NCBI GenBank assembly: GCA_964555055.1 | Contig: CAZKQW010000008.1 | Span: 1-64,000, forward strand | Source of the DNA: GCA-016699445 sp964555055 | GTDB lineage: Bacteria; UBA10199; JACPAL01; GCA-016699445 | Length of the DNA stretch: 64,000 nt | Reading direction: 5' to 3' | Part shown: positions 59,265-64,000 of the stretch, piece after piece | Layout of the letters: each line of letters begins with the position of its first letter | Numbering within the stretch: position 1 is the stretch's first letter | Notes under the pieces: generated by a model | What the model saw: only the letters and a program-made list of their open reading frames with translations | Databases searched by the model: none | What the model was told of the DNA's origin: nothing | Translations under genes and position numbers: made by a program

Positions 59265-59600
59265 ATGAGAAAGAAAAACTATGCGTGTCTCATGCTCGTC
59301 CTGGGCGGATTGATGAATGTCGCCATACTGTTGTGCGGCCTAGAATTAAAGGCTGAAGAGAAGAGAAATATCGAAGTGATCGGCTATGTCTCAGGGGTGG
59401 TAGGGATCGATCATGCCACGCATCGACTCGTTATCATGGAAATGGGGAGGGAAATGGGAGACTCAGGGTCACAAGGTCCAGTCGTTGAAGTCGAACTTCC
59501 CCTGGGCGTCGATCCTTCGCCTTTAGGGGTCGATCCGAGTCCCTTGGGAGTGGATCCTTCCCCTCTTGGCGTCGATCCGAGTCCTTTGGGAAATGATTAA
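59265..59600 (+). CDS. Secreted small protein with C-terminal LGVDPSP repeats
   Basis: A 111-residue protein. Residues 1-30 form a signal peptide (MRKKNYACLMLVLGGLMNVAILLCGLELKAEE). A short beta-rich middle (IEVIGYVSGVVGIDHATHRLVIMEMG) follows, then four exact copies of LGVDPSP (59502-59585) and a final LGND. AAAGG precedes ATG 59265; the longer frame from 59031 crosses the sigma-54 promoter match and is rejected. The middle resembles a small beta domain, perhaps related to pilus/cell-surface DUF5666-like folds, but this is not established. Function unknown. Confidence 0.7.
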   Translation: MRKKNYACLMLVLGGLMNVAILLCGLELKAEEKRNIEVIGYVSGVVGIDHATHRLVIMEMGREMGDSGSQGPVVEVELPLGVDPSPLGVDPSPLGVDPSPLGVDPSPLGND

Positions 59601-59605
59601 CTAAG

Positions 59606-61930
59606 TTACGAAGGCCTTTTCATACGCCTCATTCTCTCTATTTGACGACGGATCTTCGTGGATTCTTGATTATTACCTGTTTTGGAATAGGCATCCGCCA
59701 AATATTCAAGAAGTTTCAGCATATTTGAAGAACTGGGAAATAAATCCCTCGCTTTCGTTAGTACGGAAATCGCCTCCTCATAATTTCCATTTAAGCGAAG
59801 AGCATCGCCAAGATTGATATAAAGCGTATCGACCGTCGGTCCAGCATTACCGAAAACTTGATCGGCTACCTTGCAAGCCGTTTTCAGGATAAGAATGGCA
59901 TCTTCATATTTGCCCAATTCAATAAGGCAATTAGCCACACTAGAACGGGCTTCATTAGCTCGTTGTTCATCGTCGATTGCTGAAAATTCCCGGCGGGCGT
60001 TTAGGGCATTTTCTAGGGCTTTTTCTAAAAATGGTTCGGTCCCTTGCCTTCTTAAAACAGCCGATCTGGTCATGAAAAAACGTCCTCGTACGAGACCCGG
60101 GACGCCTGCGCTCATTAGAGACTCCACTTGTTTTAGAATGTGCAGAGCTTTTGCGGGATCGGATTCAAAAAAGGCTTCTTCGGCAGCCACGCTAATCGCA
60201 ATGTACGGGGCTTCTAGAGAGTCATTATTTACCAATAAAGCCTTGGCTATGCCTAAGTGCATGTGAGCATCGGCGTGTCTTTTGAGGCGATGCAGTGAGC
60301 GCCCATAAAGAAAATAAAAACACGCTTGGTCGATCCCGCCAATGTCCCCGAATAATCGCACCGCATGATCGAAAACATTTTTTTGACGCTCAAAATCTCC
60401 TTTTAAGAAAAGGGCATCATCCCATTTTTTTAAGGTAGCCACTTTCTCATCAAGTGTGGCGGCTCGGGAGAAATCCAGTTCATACCTTTCATTCATCAGG
60501 TAATGGGATAAGCGGTCTAAAAGGGCGTCAGCACTAGCGTATCGCTTTTGTGGGTCTAAATTGAGACAACAAGCTAATATTTCATCCCAAAACTCAGGGA
60601 GCCCTTCATTAATAGATCTCAGGGGTTTATAGGGATTATTTCGATAGGCTTCTGACACTTTAGTTAAGTCCGTCAGGTCAGAATTAAAAAGAGTGTGTAA
60701 ATAAGGATGTGGTCCTCCTGAAAGCGCGACATAGAGGGTCATTCCAACGCACCAAATATCCCAGGCGACTTTCTGTTCCCTATCGACGTCCGATAAAAGA
60801 TAATCAGGATTTTTTAATAGCGCTTCTATGATTTCTCGAGGAAAATAGAGAACATTCCCCTCTATCGGACGCTTATCAGACCAACAAGGTCTTGAAGAAT
60901 CATCTATCGGATAAAGCCTGGAACAATTCCCAAAGTCGATCATAAAGGGCTGGGCCCTACCGTCACCTTTTTTAATGATAATATTTTCCGGTTTGATGTC
61001 TAAATGGGCAAAACCACTCCGGTGCATTGCCGCCAAAGCAGAGACGATTTTTATGCATATCGTACCGACGTCTTCATCCGATGCTTTTCTGGAGATCCAT
61101 AGGCCAAAATTTAGCCCTTGAATGCGCTCTATCACCAAACACGGGAGTCCGCTCGACGTGTAAAAGAACTCATGAAAACGGGGAACCTCCCCATACTCTT
61201 TTAAAAGGCGTAAAGCGTCCGCTTCTCGCTCCAGAGAAGCCACCGTTCCCGAAGAACCCTCTCTCGCAAGCTTCACGACGACCGCAGTTCGCTCGGGATG
61301 ACGCGGCTTCATTAGAGATCCCGCATAAACCACTCCGTTTCCACCCATTCCAAGAGGGTGTGTTTCGTCTTCTGAGGTAATTTTTATGGGTATTAAACGA
61401 CGGGTACCCCTATCGTCCGCCACAAGACAACGCGTTATAGGGTCGATGAAAACATTTGGATCGCTCGGATAGACGCTTAAACCCTCTTCCTGTATGCGTT
61501 CGAAAAAACTTCGGATGGTTCCCGATACATCTCCAATGGTTAAAATGGGCGCAACGCCTACGGCGTCACGGATATCTCTAAAAAAGGGAAATAGGCGATT
61601 CCATGTGTCGTCATTTGCCTCTAATCCTTGTTGAGAAGCCAGCTTAAGCAACCCTACTGATCGCCAGTAGGAAATTCGTTTGATAAGATCTGCGGGGCTT
61701 TTTGAGGGTGGAGCCGCTCCGAACCCTTTGCAAATTTTTCGGATAGCTTGATCGGCCGTCAAGTCAGGCGATCGAGAATTACCCCCTACCAGATAAACAC
61801 CCTCATTATGGAGAAAATCGACAAGACAATTTGCCGATGTCGGTGGGTTATGGGGCTCGAAAAATTGAGCAAGGGCATCTCGGAAATGTTCCGGTGTTTT
61901 TAGATAAGGGAGGCTGTCTTGTATATTCAT
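59606..61930 (-). CDS. Serine/threonine protein kinase with C-terminal TPRs
   Basis: A 774-residue protein. Residues 1-185 are unknown. The kinase domain (about 188-470) has a glycine loop LGMGGNGVVYAG, the ATP Lys K220 in VVVKLARE, catalytic HLDIKPENI (H309, D311), and the DFG-type IDFGNCS; GTLxxxxPE-like GNVLYFPREII and WDIWCVGMTLYVALSGG complete it. The region 500-770 is TPR-like (NYEEAISVLTKARDLFPSS). No transmembrane helix is seen, so it is cytoplasmic. It converges with the repeat protein five bases away. The activating input and target are unknown. Confidence 0.88.
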   Translation of the reverse strand: MNIQDSLPYLKTPEHFRDALAQFFEPHNPPTSANCLVDFLHNEGVYLVGGNSRSPDLTADQAIRKICKGFGAAPPSKSPADLIKRISYWRSVGLLKLASQQGLEANDDTWNRLFPFFRDIRDAVGVAPILTIGDVSGTIRSFFERIQEEGLSVYPSDPNVFIDPITRCLVADDRGTRRLIPIKITSEDETHPLGMGGNGVVYAGSLMKPRHPERTAVVVKLAREGSSGTVASLEREADALRLLKEYGEVPRFHEFFYTSSGLPCLVIERIQGLNFGLWISRKASDEDVGTICIKIVSALAAMHRSGFAHLDIKPENIIIKKGDGRAQPFMIDFGNCSRLYPIDDSSRPCWSDKRPIEGNVLYFPREIIEALLKNPDYLLSDVDREQKVAWDIWCVGMTLYVALSGGPHPYLHTLFNSDLTDLTKVSEAYRNNPYKPLRSINEGLPEFWDEILACCLNLDPQKRYASADALLDRLSHYLMNERYELDFSRAATLDEKVATLKKWDDALFLKGDFERQKNVFDHAVRLFGDIGGIDQACFYFLYGRSLHRLKRHADAHMHLGIAKALLVNNDSLEAPYIAISVAAEEAFFESDPAKALHILKQVESLMSAGVPGLVRGRFFMTRSAVLRRQGTEPFLEKALENALNARREFSAIDDEQRANEARSSVANCLIELGKYEDAILILKTACKVADQVFGNAGPTVDTLYINLGDALRLNGNYEEAISVLTKARDLFPSSSNMLKLLEYLADAYSKTGNNQESTKIRRQIERMRRMKRPS

Positions 61931-62102
61931 GGAAAGAATCTAAATTCTATGACGCCCAAACTAAAGGAATCACTCGATCGTTAAAATAATGAGCTCCGAA
62001 GAACTTCAAGCGTCACGACTTTTTTAAGCTTTAAGATTTTTTTAAGTGTCGACAGTGCTTTGAAAAGGTTGCTATCTTTTTTTATTTTTCTAAGCTCTTT
62101 TT

Positions 62103-62684
62103 ATGCCGTTTTATTTAGAAATAGGTCCGGGGCGAGGGGACTTTCTTTTGGCGCTGGCTCGCGAAAACCCAACTGACTCCTTCGCGGCCGTCGAATATAA
62201 GCCGAAACGTACGGAAAAAATCAGACATCGCATCGAAAAAGCGGGACTTACGAACATCACTCTTTACGCGGGAGACGCCCGAAAAGTCCTGTCCGACAAA
62301 GAACCCATTCCCTGCCCCATCGCCGATGGGAGTGTGAGGAAAATCTATGTTCTTTTTTCCGATCCTTGGCCCAAACGACGTCATGCGCCCCATCGTTTGT
62401 TCCGTCAGGATTTTTTGGAGATGATGTACCGCATCTTGGAGTCCGGAGGGGAAATTTACGTGGCCCACGACGATCCAAAATATTTGACGGAAATCAAAGA
62501 ACTCTTCCGAAAAAATAGCGCGCGATTCGTCGAACTCGGCCCGTGGGACATCCAAACCATGACATTTTACGGGGAAAAATGGCTGAAAGAAGGCCGATCG
62601 CTCGAGTTCTTCCATTACCGAAAAATTGACACGGATTTGCGGGATCATTTAGCCCTGCCCTGCCTCATGCCTGATAACCCCTAG
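62103..62684 (+). CDS. trmB: tRNA (guanine-N7)-methyltransferase
   Basis: A 193-residue TrmB. It begins almost at SAM motif I, YLEIGPGRGDFLLALA, and has FAAVEYKPKR, the RKIYVLFSDPWPKRRHAPHR signature and the VAHDDPKY end. The N-terminal extension of many TrmB proteins (30-50 residues) is missing; no in-frame start upstream restores it. It puts m7G46 in tRNA. queF follows after eight bases. Confidence 0.94.
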   Translation: MPFYLEIGPGRGDFLLALARENPTDSFAAVEYKPKRTEKIRHRIEKAGLTNITLYAGDARKVLSDKEPIPCPIADGSVRKIYVLFSDPWPKRRHAPHRLFRQDFLEMMYRILESGGEIYVAHDDPKYLTEIKELFRKNSARFVELGPWDIQTMTFYGEKWLKEGRSLEFFHYRKIDTDLRDHLALPCLMPDNP

Positions 62685-62692
62685 GAGACCCC

Positions 62693-63049
62693 ATGTCCAC
62701 ACAGCCTTCTAAAACCATCGACACTTTTCCGAACCCTCAACCGGACCGCGACTACGTCATCACTTCCGTTTGCCCGGAATTCACCAGCCTTTGCCCCAAA
62801 ACGGGACAACCTGATTTCGCGACGATCACCGTCGCCTACATCCCGAACCAGCTCTGCATCGAGCTGAAATCCCTCAAACTCTATTTTTGGTCCTACCGTA
62901 ACGAAGGAGCCTTCTTCGAAAAAGTGACCAATCAGATCTTGAACGATCTCGTCAAAGCCTCACAGCCTCGTTGGATGGAAGTGATCGGAGCCTTCAATGT
63001 GCGGGGCGGGATCACGACCACGATCGCCGCATCCTTCGGCAAAAAATAA
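62693..63049 (+). CDS. queF: 7-cyano-7-deazaguanine reductase, type I
   Basis: A 118-residue QueF: VCPEFTSLCPKTGQPDFA has the catalytic Cys34 and Asp41, and ELKSLKLYFWSYRNEGAFFE is the QueF NADPH motif. It is the short, unimodular (YkvM) form. It reduces preQ0 to preQ1 in queuosine synthesis. Together with trmB it forms a two-gene tRNA-modification unit. Confidence 0.96.
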   Translation: MSTQPSKTIDTFPNPQPDRDYVITSVCPEFTSLCPKTGQPDFATITVAYIPNQLCIELKSLKLYFWSYRNEGAFFEKVTNQILNDLVKASQPRWMEVIGAFNVRGGITTTIAASFGKK

Positions 63050-63140
63050 TCGTCCGCGCTTTAGGGGAGTAAATAGATCGGTTATTAGTGACTGCAAAAC
63101 AGGGCCATACTGTCGTCTCTATCACTCGCTGTTAGTACGG

Positions 63141-64000
63141 CTATTTTTCGGTGAAATGAAATTCCACCCGACGGTTTTGCCGGCGACCTTCCTCGGTATC
63201 TTCCTGCGAGACCGGGAATTGGGTTCCGAGACCTTTGGGCACGATCCGTAAATCGTCCGGGACTCCCTTGATCTTCAAATACTGACTGACCACTTGAGCT
63301 CTTTGGAGGGAAATTTTCTCATTGGCTTGTCGGGTCCCCCGTCGGTCCGCATGCCCGATGATTTCCAGGCGACCGATCTCGGGATGCCGGAGCAAGGCAT
63401 CCGACACGTGATTGAGGATTTCCTTAGCCTCGGCGCTTAAGGAGGTTTTATTGAATTCGAAGTGAACGGGAGCGATCGTATGAATCTCTCCCTTGACGAC
63501 CGTCACTCCCGATTCAGGGCAACCATCCCCATCCGCGATCCCGTTTAAATCCTCAGGATCTTGAGGGCAATCGTCGAACGCGTCCGGAAGGCCATCCCGA
63601 TCCGTATCCTGTCCGTTCATTATCAAGTTCAACGCCTGCTTTTCGGATTCGGTCTTTGCGAGTAAAGGCAGGACCTCTTGCCTCAAGTCGAAATATTGGA
63701 GACACGTGGGATCGTGAACGGCCGGATCGAAGTCCACGCGTGATTGGGGACAATTCTGCTTGATGGCTAAAAGCACTTCATTGAAATGGGACGTGTCATT
63801 TCCGGTCAAAAGGACGATCCTTTCCTTGACTTTGAAGAACTTAAGACAATCCGGATTGTGCTTTTCGGGATCGAAGAGCTTCGCATCTTCGGGACAACTC
63901 TGTTGGAGAGCTAAAACCACTTCTCCGAATTTCTCAGGCGTCATTTGAAGGGTCAACTGTACGACTGCGTCTTTGATTTGAAAAAACATCGCGCAGTCCG
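63141..64000 (-). CDS. OmpA-family outer membrane protein, partial
   Basis: The gene runs off the right edge (5' end missing); at least 286 residues. The visible part holds a tandem repeat of about 45 residues, DCAMFFQIKDAVVQL, DCLKFFKVKERIVLL and TCLQYFDLRQEVLPL being three copies; then a calcium-type (TSP3) stretch DTDRDGLPDAFDDCPQDPED; then an OmpA C-terminal domain with FEFNKTSLSAEAKEIL and IIGHADRRGTRQANEKIS, whose Asp/Arg bind peptidoglycan. The frame is open to base 64000; the ATG at 63989 is inside a repeat, not a start. Confidence 0.85.
   Translation of the reverse strand, partial: DCAMFFQIKDAVVQLTLQMTPEKFGEVVLALQQSCPEDAKLFDPEKHNPDCLKFFKVKERIVLLTGNDTSHFNEVLLAIKQNCPQSRVDFDPAVHDPTCLQYFDLRQEVLPLLAKTESEKQALNLIMNGQDTDRDGLPDAFDDCPQDPEDLNGIADGDGCPESGVTVVKGEIHTIAPVHFEFNKTSLSAEAKEILNHVSDALLRHPEIGRLEIIGHADRRGTRQANEKISLQRAQVVSQYLKIKGVPDDLRIVPKGLGTQFPVSQEDTEEGRRQNRRVEFHFTEK

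Noticed and set aside
61931..62102. AT-rich gap between the kinase and trmB genes
   Set aside because: T-rich runs are present, but no paired stem before them that would make a terminator, and no clear promoter.

Overview
The window reads as chromosomal DNA from a Gram-negative bacterium of the broad deltaproteobacterial/Bdellovibrionota-like type. The reasons are gene order and content rather than any marker search: thrS-infC-rpmI-rplT-pheS-pheT-ihfA-merR, surE-pcm-LysM/M23 lipoprotein, xerC-hslV-hslU, a TIGR02147-family protein, an OmpA-family protein with calcium-type repeats, and a GDP-heptose pathway for surface sugar. None of the five tRNA genes encodes its CCA tail. Both IHF-type subunits are present.

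Layout. 1-8.1 kb is an accessory region: two gene remnants, a VapBC-type and a BrnTA-type toxin-antitoxin pair, two Fic proteins, an acetolactate decarboxylase, an FkbM methyltransferase, a sulfurtransferase and a glyoxalase. 8.1-12.8 kb carries a CBS protein and a serine/purine operon (class V aminotransferase, serA, purA). 13.0-20.3 kb is the translation operon, with tRNA-Val and two copies of a structured repeat flanking thrS. 20.3-25.6 kb holds tRNA-Pro, surE-pcm-nlpD-like-apt, two tRNA-Arg genes, a TIGR02147 gene with a tiny lipoprotein, gph and a palindromic repeat. 25.6-41.7 kb is mostly housekeeping: ihfB-like, dprA, topA, a TPR protein, xerC-hslVU, argB, lipA, alaC-hom-thrC, a HIT protein, LapA-like, prmA and a GGQ rescue factor. 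41.7-43.1 kb is an AT-rich MazEF-type operon with an unknown third gene. 43.1-45.8 kb has a secreted helical protein, speA and initiator tRNA-Met with a clear terminator.

45.8-53.6 kb is a glycan cluster. GmhA, HddA, GmhB and HddC together make the whole route from sedoheptulose 7-phosphate to GDP-D-glycero-alpha-D-manno-heptose. Next to them are a polyprenol-phosphate-mannose-synthase-like enzyme and three polytopic GT-C-like proteins, one with the HKExRF motif of the eukaryotic ALG9/PIG-B (GT22) family. 53.5-56.7 kb has scpB-scpA-trpS and an M50 protease. 56.9-64 kb has a lone type III polyketide synthase, xerD, a secreted protein ending in four LGVDPSP repeats behind a good sigma-54 promoter match, a Ser/Thr kinase with TPRs, trmB, queF, and an OmpA-family gene that runs off the right edge.

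Most genes are packed with 4-base stop/start overlaps. All functions are read from motifs, length and context; no database search was run.
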